Shown here piece after piece: positions 22,995 to 33,334 of a DNA stretch of 64,000 bases. A program made the position numbers and the translations under genes. A model generated the notes under the pieces. That model ran no database searches, was not told the origin of the DNA, and was given only the letters and a program-made list of their open reading frames with translations. The DNA comes from Triatoma infestans (Eukaryota; Arthropoda; Insecta; Hemiptera; Reduviidae), in the NCBI GenBank assembly GCA_011037195.1, contig JAAEAF010014938.1, forward strand, positions 1 to 64,000, written 5' to 3'. The first letter of the stretch is position 1; each line of letters begins with the position of its first letter.

Positions 22995-23425
22995 GAAATT
23001 ATATTAATAATTGTTATTACTGGTATTTTATCCATCGTAGCATGCATATATCTTATATTCCTGACCGGTTTTGGATTTTCATACATCTGCAGAGCTAATT
23101 CACAAAGTTCGTGTAGAAAGTTCACTTCAACGTAATGTTTCTGTTACACTCGACACTTGTTAGTTTATTAATGTATGTATGTGCGGGAAGTTAGTTATCG
23201 ATAACCTTCTTATAGCCTTATAACCTCCCGCACATACATACAATCAACAAACCATCAAGTGTCGAGTGTAACAAAAACATTGTGTTTGAAGGGAACTCTC
23301 TACTCGAATCAGAGACATTTTCCGTGGTAGTCGACGGTTTCGGGCGTTCGCCCATCTTCAGGATGCGTTTTTCAGACAGTGTGACAACACAGACTTGCAC
23401 AGAGCAAACTTAGTTTTCACACTAA
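22995..23425. repeat. Hammerhead-motif repeats: B inverted pair joined to an A copy
   Basis: A minus B copy (about 22999-23185; core degraded, CTGCAGA) faces a plus B 5' part (about 23215-23310). The latter is cut off by a minus A copy (23310-23425) with CTGAAGA and the GGGC-GAAC-GCCC stem. The junction near 23310 joins two subfamilies. Confidence 0.65.
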
Positions 23426-23708
23426 CTGAATTACTGTATTTTAAAAGTAAACTCTTAAACTAGGTCAAGGGATATGGCCATCTGGGTGGGAAAACACGTG
23501 TTTGGGTTGTTAAAGGGCAAATTTTCCTTACAATGGACACAACACGTGGGGGTCTAATTTTTAAAACTCTGTTGTTGAAGGGAGATTTACTTTACAATTA
23601 ACTAACCAAAATAGAATATAAAATACACAAAATAAATTTAAATAAAATTAAATAACGATTTAAACTAATATTTAAAATTCATTCATTCATTTAAAATTAA
23701 ACGATTGT

Positions 23709-23893
23709 TATAATTAAGTTTTTTATAACTATGCATTCCAGTCATTATTTCACTTTTTCACACAACATTCACATCCTCGCAAGCATGTTTACCTAAATAT
23801 GTTTTTTTTTTTAATTTTTTTTTTTTATATAATTAAGTTTTTTATTATGCATTCCACTCACCATTTCACATCATCATTCACATACATCATCCA
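23709..23893 (+). repeat. Imperfect tandem duplication, about 117 bp
   Basis: TATAATTAAGTTTTTTAT...TGCATTCCA...TTTCAC...CATTCACAT occurs twice in a row with small indels. Confidence 0.6.
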
Positions 23894-23915
23894 AATACCA
23901 CTTTTTTTTTCTATA

Positions 23916-25390
23916 CAGGGTGACCAGAGTTATATGCTCCACCCACTTTTTTTTTAAACGGCGGGAAATTTCGAAAAAATAGAAAACACGTATTTAATCA
24001 TTTTTAGTCTAGTTTATTTTCAGTGATTGATCCATTTTTTTAAACCCCAATATCCCGAGATACAGCATCCAACTTTTTTTTTTCAAATGGAACATTATAT
24101 TTTTTTTTGCATATTTTTATAGTATTGAGCCTCTAAAAAAAAAAAAAAAAAATTTAAAATCGGTTAGGTTTTTCAAAAGTTATGGTAATTTAAAATATGA
24201 AAAACAAATTTCAGTTTAATGTCAAAATTACCTTATTTTTTCTTTAAAGAAGCTCTTCAAACTGGGCACCATCAACGGATAGGCAAGCCAAAGCTCTGGA
24301 CTCCCACGCTCTGTTTGTAGCAGCACTTAGGTGGCAAGTCAACATCTAGGCAGGCTAGAGTTATTCGACGTTCCATATCTTCGACTGAAGCCACGGGATT
24401 AAGGTTACTGTACACTTTATTTTTTAGATATCCCCACAAAAAATAGTCCATTGGGGTTAAGTCCGGAGATCGAGGTGGCCATTGGATCGGACCATGAGTT
24501 CCTAACCACTTTTCGGGGAAATTTCTGTCCAGGTAACGTCGAACAACTCTCGCATTATGTGCCGGGCAACCATCTTGTTGAAAATGCATATCTAACCGAC
24601 GTTTTAGAGGAACATCTTCAAGCAGAACTGGCAAAATGTCTCTTAAAAAAGTTAGATACCTTTCACCAGTTAAGTTCCCTCTGTAGAAGTATGGGCCGAT
24701 TAGTTGGTTTCCTCAAACTCCACACCAAACGTTTGTAGAAAAAATAACCTGATGGCGTGTGGCGAAGGTAACTTGTGGATTTTCTTCTGCCCATATTCTA
24801 AAGTTCCAACGATTAAGAAGGCCATTGTTGGTAAACTTTGATTCATCAGTCCATAAAATTGTGCATTTTTTGTGGGGATATCTAAAAAATAAAGTGTACA
24901 GTAACCTTAATCCCATGACTTCAGTCGAAGATATGGAACGTCGAATAACTCTAGCCTGCCTAGATGTTGACTTTGCCACCTAAGTGCTGCTACAAACAGA
25001 GCGTGGGAGTCCAGAGCTTTGGCTTACCTATCCGTTGATAGCGTCCAGTTTGAAGAGCTTCTTTAAAGAAAAAATAAGGTAATTTTGACATTAAACTGAA
25101 ATTTGTTTTTCATATTTTAAATTACCATAACTTTTGAAAAACCTAACCGATTTAAAATTTTTTTTTTTTTTTAGAGGCTCAAGTACTATAAAAATATGCA
25201 AAAAAAAATATAATGTTCCATTTGAAAAAAAAAGTTGGATGCTGTATCTCGGGATATTGGGGTTTAAAAAAATGGATCAATCACTGAAAATAAACTAGAC
25301 TAAAAATGATTAAATACGTGTTTTCTATTTTTTCGAAATTTCCCGCCGTTTAAAAAAAAAGTGGGTGGAGCATATAACTCTGGTCACCCT
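23916..25390. mobile_element. Foldback derivative of a Tc1/mariner-type (DD41D) element
   Basis: Arm 1 (23916-24444) and arm 2 (24865-25390) are near-perfect inverted copies of about 527 bp, enclosing a 420-bp spacer. Both arms are the element's 3' end: the transposase C-terminal part, the 3' UTR and the terminal repeat CAGGGTGACCAGAGTTATAT. The original 5' end has been replaced by an inverted 3' end; in arm 2 the terminal G is lost. TA-rich flanks (CTATA on the left, ATATATA on the right) fit TA targeting. A transcript across it would fold into a hairpin with a stem of about 500 bp. Confidence 0.9.
24272..24864 (-). pseudogene. Tc1/mariner-superfamily transposase, DDE/D domain, DD41D spacing
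   Basis: Minus strand, starting at the foldback breakpoint. LWTDESKF carries the first catalytic Asp (about 24850), then NRWNFRIWAEENPQVTFATR and IFSTNVWCGV. An in-frame TGA follows (24713-24715; the sense codon was probably Trp). Beyond it, LPVLLEDVPLKRRLDMHFQQ-DGCPAH carries the second Asp and WPPRSPDLTPMDYFLWGYLK the third. I count 41 residues between the last two Asp, which matches the DD41D (rosa-type) group. The C-terminal part runs into arm 1. The N-terminal DNA-binding domain is absent, so this copy cannot make active transposase. Confidence 0.8.
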
Positions 25391-25615
25391 ATATATACAG
25401 GGTGTTTCAGGGTTAAGTAGCCAAACTGAAAATTTGAACTAAGGACCTCAAAATAAGAAAAAAATTTCCTATGGTGCTATGTCCGCAAACGCTTTGTTTA
25501 GGAGATATTCACACCTAAAGATTTTCATTGTTATGAATTATTTAGACATAGTAAATAAATAAAACTTATTTTATTTGTTCCAGCTACTTTATTTATTAGA
25601 TGTAAACATTAACAT

Positions 25616-25690
25616 TCATATTAAATGTTGTTCAAAATGATTTTCTTGAGCATTAAGACAGGCTCGGCATCTTTCTTCAACAGCAGCAGT
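25616..25690 (-). pseudogene. Transposase C-terminal tail, inverted to the left end
   Basis: The minus strand encodes TAAVEERCRACLNAQENHFE and a few more residues before a stop near 25616. This would be the natural continuation of the plus-strand frame that breaks off near 26240. Confidence 0.65.
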
Positions 25691-25807
25691 GACCAAACTG
25701 AAAATATGAACTAAGGACCTCAAAACAAGAAAAAAATATTCCCTATAAAGATCTGTCTGCAAAGGATTTGTTTAAGATTTTTCACTCAGAAAAATAATCA
25801 TCTGTGG

Positions 25808-26240
25808 TTGCATGAAAATCCCCATGCAATTCGTCAGCATCATTTTCAGCACGCGTTTCAGTGCAATGTGTGGTTGGGGATAATAGACAATATTTTAATA
25901 GGTCCGCATTTCTTACCACCTCGACTCAATGCGGACACATTTTTGGAATTTCTTAATAATGATTACTATGATTTAGTTGAAGATATTCCACTACAACTGA
26001 GAAGGAACATGTGGTTTCAATTAGATGGTTGTCCTGCACATTACGGAAGAGGTCCACGACAATGGCTAAATGCTAATTATCCCAATCAATGGATTGGCCT
26101 GCTCGCTCTCCAGACCTGACACCACTGGATTTTTTTGTTTGGGGTGACACTAAACAAAAAGTCTATGCAAGGCCGGTCAATGACCTTAATTCTTTACGAA
26201 GAAGGATAATTGAATCTTGTGAAACAATAACACATATCCA
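25808..26240 (+). pseudogene. Tc1/mariner-superfamily transposase, partial catalytic domain
   Basis: HENPHAIRQHHFQHAFQCNV, WLGIIDNILIGPHFLPPRLN and the second catalytic Asp in FQLDGCPAHYG are followed by WLNANYPNQWIG. A small deletion and frameshift near 26090 leads to WPARSPDLTPLDFFVWGDTK (third Asp) and RRRIIESCETI. The family is similar to the neighbour at 24.3-24.9 kb but not identical. The first catalytic Asp and the DNA-binding domain are absent. The C-terminal tail is found inverted at 25616-25690. Confidence 0.75.
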
Positions 26241-26339
26241 GTGCCCTGTATATATAAAACTAGTAAATTTAAATAAACTAAACTTCATAAAACTTAAATA
26301 AACATAAAATTTAAATAAACTTCAATAAACTAAACTCTA

Positions 26340-26480
26340 ATCTCCACTCGAACTTGGTGAATTTGCTCTGACGATGGATGAAAATCCGAAACCGCTCAGG
26401 AATAGGTATAAGAAATATGCATGCTACGACGGTTAAAATACCAGATGTTATCCAGCATTGCGGACCCATCCACATATTCA
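26340..26480 (+). repeat. Hammerhead-motif repeat, subfamily B, single plus copy
   Basis: ACTTGGTGAATTTGCT, the core, AATATGCATGCTACGACGG, ATCCAGCATTGCGGACCCAT. No inverted partner lies beside it; an AAATAAAC-rich stretch precedes it. Confidence 0.75.
26362..26405 (+). ncRNA. Hammerhead-ribozyme-like motif (subfamily B)
   Basis: CTGACGA (26368-26374), stem-loop GGAT-GAAA-ATCC, CGAAAC, then CGCTC instead of CGGTC: the base before the cleavage triplet position is changed, so activity is doubtful. Confidence 0.35.
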
Positions 26481-26870
26481 TCAATTGTTACTCAAATTTA
26501 TAATTACTTATATAGTATAAAACATTTAAAATTTGGTGATATTTATGGCTATTATAGTATGAAAATTTTTATTGTAGGTATATAAAATTTATTAATGGGG
26601 GGCTTCAGAGGAAACAGATCGTTCAGGATACCTCTAAAGTACCAATTGAGTACAATAAATTTTTCATGTTATTTGAGTTTGTGCAATGTTTTTTTGGATT
26701 TAATGTAAATACATTCAATTCCTACCTGCCAAGGGTACTAATCAACATATAACCCAACGCCTCCATATTTATTTATGAAGCTGCAATGTTATGCTTTCCT
26801 ATAAAGTCACCATTTCAGAACACAATGAATAGTTCTACCACCTCTATAATATTAACACACTTCAAAAGCA
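26480..26870. other. No gene recognised
   Basis: AT-rich sequence without identifiable features. Confidence 0.35.
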
Positions 26871-26874
26871 TTGT

Positions 26875-27060
26875 TAGAATTCCAAGTTTTAGGAAAATTG
26901 ATTACCTTGGAAAACAACTTTACAGAATAGGTTGTTTTTTTTTTTTTTAAATTTTCTCGATTTTCTCGACTTGGAATGATTTTCTTTAAATTTGAAACCT
27001 AACTGCACAAATATGCACCATATCCACTACTGTACCTTATCACTTTTTTTAAAAAACCTT
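26875..27060. repeat. R-like fragment
   Basis: AAAATTGATTACCTTGGAAA and TTTTCTCGATTTTCTCGA resemble the R internal block, but the match is weak. Confidence 0.35.
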
Positions 27061-27261
27061 TTTCCTGATTAATTGATTCTAGGGAATTCTGAGGAATTAA
27101 TGAATTTTACCGAATTTAAGCAGCCGTTAGTTGTTTTTAGAGAGAGACTAAGATTATACTGTCATACAATTAGTCACACTTAGGTTATGCCTTATGCCTC
27201 AAAAATCCAACTACTATAATCCCAACCAAGTTGTGAATTTAGTTTTAATGTATTTATATTG

Positions 27262-27282
27262 CCATCATACGTTGGTCTAGTG
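27262..27282 (+). mobile_element. SINE 2, separated 5' head
   Basis: CATACGTTGGTCTAGTG matches the 5' head of SINE 2 (CACGCGTTGGTCTAATGG at 60 kb). The rest of the SINE resumes at 28951, after two hAT insertions. Confidence 0.65.
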
Positions 27283-27779
27283 CAGTGATGGCGAACCTAT
27301 GACACGCGTGTCAGTGCTGACACGCGAGCTCATTTTTGGTGACACGCATCTTCAAAGATAAAAAATTTCATAATTCAAAAAAATCTTTTTTTTCTGATAA
27401 TGTAGCTCATATAGTTAGCAACTCTCTCTGTTTACTACATATTTTGTGTTTAGTTTGTTTCATGGTTAATTATAAATACCGATTAACATTTTTTTAAATT
27501 TTATCCCTGAAAAAGACTATAAATTTGTCGAAACGTTGGAAAAGATTTAAAAAAGTGTACATTTTATTGATCGCTCCTCGAGATCTTTAGTTGTTTTGCT
27601 AACAATTTTTTCATCCACATATTTTTATGAGACATTGTTCTCAGCATTAAATAATATTAAGACAAACAAACGGAATCGGTTAACAGATGAAATCAGTGGC
27701 GCTTGTTTGGCCTTGAAATGTACCAAGTATAAACCCGAAACAGAGATTTAGTAGACAAACTTCAGCACCAAAAAAGTCA

Positions 27780-28026
27780 TCAGAGACATTTTCCGCGGTA
27801 GCCTGCTTCATTTTGTAGCCACCGATTGGTTTCGGGCGTTCCCATCTTCAGTTTGGGGTAGTTTTCACACTCAAGTGTGCTCTGTACAAGTCTGTGTTGT
27901 CGCACTGTGTGAAAAACGCTTCCTGAAGATGGAAGAACGCCCGAAACCGGTCGATGACCACAAAATGAAGCAGGCTACCACGGAAAATGTCTCTGATGCT
28001 TTCCAGCTCTGCGGAACCAACCACCA
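27780..28026. repeat. Hammerhead-motif repeat, subfamily A, inverted pair inside hAT-2
   Basis: The minus copy (27780-about 27860, damaged core) and plus copy (about 27875-28026, better preserved) lie between CACCAAAAAAGTCA duplications (27766-27779 and 28027-28040). It is longer than the 155-bp version in hAT-1, which has lost most of the minus copy. Confidence 0.8.
27917..27957 (+). ncRNA. Hammerhead-ribozyme-like motif (subfamily A)
   Basis: CTGAAGA (27922-27928), then GGAA-GAAC-GCCC with a weakened stem II, GAAAC, CGGTC and GATG. Stem II mismatches suggest reduced activity. Confidence 0.35.
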
Positions 28027-28334
28027 CACCAAAAAAGTCACTAATTTTTCATATATATTTATTTTCTAATTGTATAAATTTATATTGTTTTTCTGTTTTT
28101 GTTCAGTTATATTTTATATATATATACTACTTGATTTTGTATGTTAAGTGTCAATGAAATATGTAAGACAAGTCTCTAAATGTAAACTATTGGTTTCATA
28201 ATTTTGGCTTTTGTATTTTAAATGGCATTAAACAAATAATTAACTTGATGAGTGACACGCCACGAGAATTATGTTTCTATTTTTCAAAATTTTGACACAC
28301 CGAGTTCAAAAGGTTCGCCATCACTGGTCTAGTG

Positions 28335-28950
28335 CATTGGTTCTTAACCTTTTTGAAGACAGGGAGCAATTTTTGATATATGAAAAATTTGCAGAGCACC
28401 AAAATCAAAAGGCCAGAAAATAAACAAAACATACAAATACCTAACTTATATTACAAATTAAACAGTTTGCAAACAAAATAAACACATTTGTAAAAACTAT
28501 AATTCAAAATGCACGAGAGTTTTAAATTGAGGCGAAAATTACCTGAGATTGTTGTCTTTTATAGATTTCAACGATATTAGGTCTAATATTTTAGATAGCT
28601 ACTATCAATTCCTGGTCTCAATTGTTCGCGTTTCTTAGTTTTTATATTGGTTATTGTCGAGAAACCGAGCTCACATAAGTATGAAGTGGAAAATTGTAAC
28701 AAGATTTGTAGTACCTTTATTGAGAGAGCTGTGTATTCGACTAGACTAAAAATCCAGAATTCCTCCAGAGAGAATTACAGAGAATTTTACAACTCGATAT
28801 ATCAATCTTGACAAAGGGATTTTGTGCATATTTTGGGATTATGTACACTAGTGAATATTAAATTTCTACTTTTTTATTTTATTTTACGCAGCACTTGTAA
28901 CATGCTCGCGGAGCACCAGTGTTCTGTTGAGCACCGGTTAAGCACCACTG
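28335..28950 (+). mobile_element. Non-autonomous hAT element 3
   Basis: CATTGGTTCTTAACC at the left and GGTTAAGCACCACTG at the right are inverted ends of hAT type. The flanks are TCTAGTG on the left and CTCTAGTAG on the right, an imperfect target duplication within a SINE 2 head. No transposase is recognisable inside the 616 bp. Confidence 0.75.
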
Positions 28951-29175
28951 GCTCTAGTAGCTAGCGCAACTTGCCTTTCGTGCGAGAATTCAGGTTTCGA
29001 TTCCCGTAAGGACAAAGTCGGTGTTCATGATACAAAGTGGGAAGCTATAGTTTTTAGCGCGCGTCTTAGGTAGCGAAGGACGGAACTAAACGGTATGGGA
29101 ACTGCGGCGTGCTCTTTTAAAATCGCCGCCTGGCAAGCTTTGGCCCTTCATGGTCTGTGGCTCCATAGGGTTCTT
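28951..29175 (+). mobile_element. SINE family 2, main part
   Basis: TCTAGTAGCTAGCGCA, CCTTTCGTGCGAGAATTCAG, a B-box TTTCGATTCCC, the body GTGGGAAGCTA...GGTAGCGAAGGACGG and the 3' end CCATAGGGTTC. The 5' head lies 1.67 kb upstream. Confidence 0.8.
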
Positions 29176-29184
29176 TTAAGGGGG

Positions 29185-29400
29185 GGGGGGATTTATATTC
29201 TTTTAGTTTATTATTAGTCAAAGAAGGGGGGCAAGTAACCAAACCCTGCGCTATCCTCTGTGGGCGTATATAGCTACCTCAAAGAACAATAACAATACCG
29301 GATCTAGTACAAGAATCCAGACCACTTAACTACTTAAGATTCACCATATTCCGGACAAATCGGACCAAAAATTGGAAATACCTAAAGCTCTTCAAAAGAC
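29185..29400 (-). mobile_element. LINE family L, 3' end fragment
   Basis: It matches the 3' region at 39260-39460: on the plus strand, AACCCTGCGCTATCC, TAGCTACCTCAAAGAACAA, AAGAATCCAGACC, AAGATTCACCATATTCCGGA. It has no intact coding. Confidence 0.65.
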
Positions 29401-29559
29401 ATTCTAATTGTTTAGTTTAAATTACAAGTTTCAAGAGAATTGATCAATTAAAAATGTAATTGTTGCAAGAATAAGATATGATAGTCAAGTAAGTGAGAAA
29501 ATCGTTTGAATGTTTATTTTATATCAAACAAATATTTTACTTCCTCTTACTCCTAGTAA

Positions 29560-29900
29560 AAGGAAACAGGAGCTCGAGCGCTCGTGTTTGTGGATTATGT
29601 ATGAAAACATAATATCGCAAAAATGAATAATCACCGGAAGCTCAAGCTTGGTATACCGTTTTCGGCCAAAATCTCCATCAACTTGAAGTACGATTTTATT
29701 TTACTTTTTATTTTTTCGCGATTTTACACGAAAACAACGGGTCCAACGGATTTTCTTTAAACTTCGTATTGGATACATAAATACCAATCATTTTTATTTG
29801 AAATATTTTCCAGGGAAAATTGATTTTTTGGGAGTTCTGGGGGGGGGGGGAACAGTAGCGTCGTCATGGTTTCCTCTAAATTTCCATTTTTGTAAAATGT
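29560..29900 (-). repeat. R repeat, minus-strand copy
   Basis: It opens (3' end) with ACTTCCTCTTACTCCTAGTA, the reverse of the R hairpin, then ATCACCGGAAG, TTTTTTCGCGATTTT and CCAACGGATTTTCTTTAAAC. A weaker stretch continues near 30050-30250. Confidence 0.65.
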
Positions 29901-30259
29901 ATGGTTCTCAAAACCTATTTAGGTCTGACCTAACCAAACATTATTATTGGTCAACAAATTATTGATTACTTTTTATTATTCCGAATAAGATGTAGTATTG
30001 TGAGCACGTATGTGTGTGTGTGTATCAACACATACCTCAAAAACGAAAAATCACCGGAATTAATGAATTCGAAAATAAGGATTCGAAACATTTTCTAAGA
30101 ACAGAAGCATCAGAAGTATCGATAGAATTCCAAATTTGAAGAAAATTGATTAATTAGAATTCCACCTTTACAGAATAAGTTCTCGAATTTGTTTTAAAAA
30201 TTTTCTCGAAAACTTTCCTTTAAATTAAACTTGAACTTGCTAAATGGAAGTTATATGAA

Positions 30260-30985
30260 GTTGGTGTAATGTTATTGGCGCTCTTTTCTGGACTACAATG
30301 TAATCACTTCTACTAATCTGCTTGGGTGGGTAAAAATTGTAATGGTTAAAGCAAATTTGTCAATTTGTCATTAACAGCAAGTAAGGAAAGTCGTTTGAGT
30401 GTTTAATACCAAGATGTTTTCCTAGCCAATAAAGGACAGTTTCAGCTGATATATGATCTTTCCAATTAATCTATCCCAAATTTCAATATAATAATTTTTA
30501 ATCTACAATAATATTAATATTTACAAATGAAGCATTATTTATTATTTGAATTTTTGCTTTTCTATAGATTGATTATGAATTAATTATTAATGAACTTGAT
30601 GGCAAATGATTTTGTTAATGATTGATTTCGATTCAATAACTAAACATTAACATTTATTATTTTTGCTGTTATATAAATTTTGTGTACTATACTGACTTCC
30701 ATCCTTCATAATCATGATTATTATTATTATTATTATATATTAATTTAGCGAGATCCTGGGGATTTATTCGAACAGCTGTAAAGTAATCTAAAATTGATCT
30801 CTGCAGATCAGTATATCTATATAAATTCTATCGTCAATTAAAAGAGACCGAATCTTTTTCTTCAGAGAAGAAGGAATCAAACCATTGGACAATAGGAACT
30901 ATCCTTAGAACCTCCTATTTTAACATTTCCCTTAATTTAATTTTATAGCTGAACATATTTTTGAATTTTGTCATTGCAGGTTGGA
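30260..30985. other. AT-rich, no gene recognised
   Basis: ATT microsatellite near 30717-30737. No coding signal. Confidence 0.4.
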
Positions 30986-30989
30986 CGAT

Positions 30990-31600
30990 AAATTCTCATT
31001 GTTAGTGGTTGCCATATTTTCTTTTCTTTTCTAACAGCATGATATTTGGGACCTATTGTGTGAAACATGCTGGTCTGTTATCACACTTCTCTTCCAGGAA
31101 AGTTTGCAGCTTTCATTGTCCACAACCGAATGCTAGCTTATACTTCTTATAAATGGCATGAACATTCTATTTTTCATAGGCGCTAGCCTATGATGGATCC
31201 GCTTGGCGATATTGTCGTGTCTGGTTTTTGTAAAAAATCTCCGGCTCTCTTTATAGCTCGGCAGCCTGACGCCACATGTCGAATTCTCTCCGGATTATTA
31301 TGACGTAATCTCATTGGGCATCTATTGCTTTCTTTAATATATGCTGGTAGTTAAGTACCAATGTGATGCTGTATTGCCATCACAACACCTCCGTTTCTGG
31401 AAACAGCTTATTTCAGGGTAACCAGTCGTTCGACGCCAGTCTATCGGCTTCCTGTTTTCCGTGCTCCTTGTATGCATACCTTCTTGTAGAGGCCTGTTCC
31501 TCCAAAATTGTTATGTTTTTCCGCGTCGGTTTAAATTAGAGTGTCAACGTTTTTGCGGTTTATATTGAGTGGCATATATATACTATATCAATCCAACCTA
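30990..31600 (-). pseudogene. Decayed LINE C-terminal region, probable zinc motif and endonuclease domain
   Basis: Minus-strand pieces in several frames: KEHGKQEADRLASNDWL (near 31440), ETEVL, IRHVASGCRA (near 31275; H-x4-C of a zinc motif), NVHAIYKKYKL, then KLSWKRSVITDQHVSHNRSQ (near 31080). The last resembles the block around the R/K-PD motif of restriction-like endonucleases found C-terminal to RT in R2/R4-type LINEs. Many stops and frameshifts. The assignment rests on remembered motif patterns and is tentative. Confidence 0.4.
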
Positions 31601-31753
31601 ATACCCCATGCAATACTGATCTTTCTTACATGGAGTGCAAGTACACGCTGTCAGCGAATCTGTCTGCTGGCCTGCTGGATCACAATAGGCATGAAATATC
31701 TCCTCCAATTTACTTGAGGAAGCGTTATTATTATTATTATTATTATTATCTGT

Positions 31754-31975
31754 CTTTTTAAATTAAGACCGGTCAACATATGATATCATTGGCGCCCAGA
31801 GCCTTCTCAGCGAACTGTAGCCTCCGGGCAGAATTCTTTCGGCACACACAACAACGCCAAATACCGGATATGAGCTGTAGAGGCTCGCTATTAATTAAGG
31901 TGAGATAACGGCAGCACTGCTGGACTCGAGCCGGGACCTTCACATTCAAGTCTTATATGCTGAGATAGTCTCGCC
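31754..31975 (-). mobile_element. SINE family 1, minus strand
   Basis: Minus strand: a tRNA-like head with CGGCTCGAGTCCAGCAGTGC (B-box area) and the body ending TGGGCGCCAATGATATCA. An ATT microsatellite borders its left side at 31723-31750. Confidence 0.65.
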
Positions 31976-32167
31976 TTTTATTAATATTATTTATAATAAA
32001 TAAATCTTTTAAGTTGACTTAAGTTTTTTGTAGTGGTGTAACTGTAAAATACACTGAAAAGGCAGGGGAATTTTACTCGCAACCCGCCAATTCGGGCCAG
32101 AAAGTCAATTTATCTGTAAAATGTTCAAGGATTAGGGCTTTTATTTGTAAAGACAAAGTTTGGGTTG

Positions 32168-32187
32168 NNNNNNNNNNNNNNNNNNNN
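32168..32187. other. Assembly gap (20 N)
   Basis: Twenty consecutive N. The true gap length is unknown. Confidence 0.99.
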
Positions 32188-33055
32188 GATTTTTATTATT
32201 TTAAGCGTAGAATTGATGCTCCTACGAAATCCCTAAAATAATTGTTACAATGCAGAATGTGGAGTTTTTCGCCTCCAAAAATAGTTCCTATTATCAGAAG
32301 ACCATCAAATTATTAGCTCACACATGGGTTTAAGTTATAGAAAATGATGGCCTATAAATAATTTGTGGTGAGTAAACAAACCAATTTTTAATTATAAGTA
32401 GAAAAACGCACAGACTTGTTACACCTTAGTAAAATGCAAGAATGTCTGCCTACAGCCACTGAGAAATCATATTATTCAAACATTCAATTGACAACAAAAC
32501 CGTGGAGCCGACCAACACAAAGAAACGAAGAGGGAATGTACTAACTCTCTACTCATACAAATGCTTACATATATACACACACCACATACAAACTCATAAT
32601 AGACAACAGTGTTCAAACATGATTTTCGTGAAGCAGGTTCTTTTACCATAATAATACATACGCGCGCGCACACTCACACACACACACACATCACAGACAA
32701 CGAGAGCAAGAGTGAACAAGCAGTATACACCTCAACCATGAAAAGAATATGGAAATTATTAGCCCAGAGTGTACTACAAACATAGCGAGAGTGACTTGTG
32801 ACATAGCATGTGGACCACTTGACACAAGCACCTTGTTTGTCACATAACCTTCAGTAGTTTATATCAGTGTGTTAGTTCACTTTCACTAACAACCCTTCTG
32901 TTGGTTGTATTATACACTCTTGAAACTATATATACTCGTATAAAACGCAAAAACCCAAGTTTCGATTAAGTTGGCCAATTTTCTTATAAACATTGAATTG
33001 TAGCAAAATATTTAACTAAACTTATTAATATTGTACATAGTTTTTTTTAGGTGTA
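32188..33055. other. No gene recognised
   Basis: CA/CG-rich short run near 32660-32690. No coding match. Confidence 0.4.
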
Positions 33056-33059
33056 ATTA

Positions 33060-33330
33060 TAAATTTTACTGAAATGACACTTTAGAGGAGAAGTTAGTAT
33101 TACAGTTCTTACAAAACCCCCCAAAATTAATTTTTTGCGATTAATATGCGAAGTATAAGGAAAGAAATCAGTGGTACAGTTTTTGTGAAAAAAATCCTTA
33201 AAAAACAATTCAGTAAACTAACTTCCGGTTTATGATGGATTTTTGAATTTAGAAATTCGTATCGGATCACATACCTCATACCTTAACGGAATATCACACG
33301 TTCGAACTTTCAGCATTGTTTTCATTTTTA
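33060..33330 (+). repeat. R repeat, internal fragment
   Basis: CACTTTAGAGGAGAAG, AACTTCCGGTTTATGATGGA and CTTAACGGAATATCACACGT are in order. Confidence 0.6.
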
Positions 33331-33334
33331 AAAT

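Larger units (their letters stand above)
25398..26248. mobile_element. Rearranged Tc1/mariner-type element abutting the foldback
   Basis: It starts TA-CAGGGTGTTTCAGGG and ends GTGCCCTG-TA. The left 290 bp is an inverted 3' end: on the minus strand it encodes a transposase C-terminus and then runs through a 3' UTR to the terminal repeat. At about 25690 a second terminal-proximal block, ACTGAAAATATGAACTAAGG, repeats that near 25426, and plus-strand DDE/D coding follows. The element is internally deleted and part-inverted, like its neighbour. Confidence 0.75.
27283..28326 (-). mobile_element. Non-autonomous hAT element 2, 8-bp TSD, with hammerhead cargo
   Basis: CAGTGATGGCGAACCT and GGTTCGCCATCACTG ends are flanked by a perfect GTCTAGTG duplication (27275-27282 and 28327-28334). 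It is the reverse-complement relative of hAT-1 and carries an insert at the same internal site, again flanked by CACCAAAAAAGTCA. Its own hammerhead-like phrase (27505-27540) reads CTGAAAA and is damaged. Confidence 0.9.
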
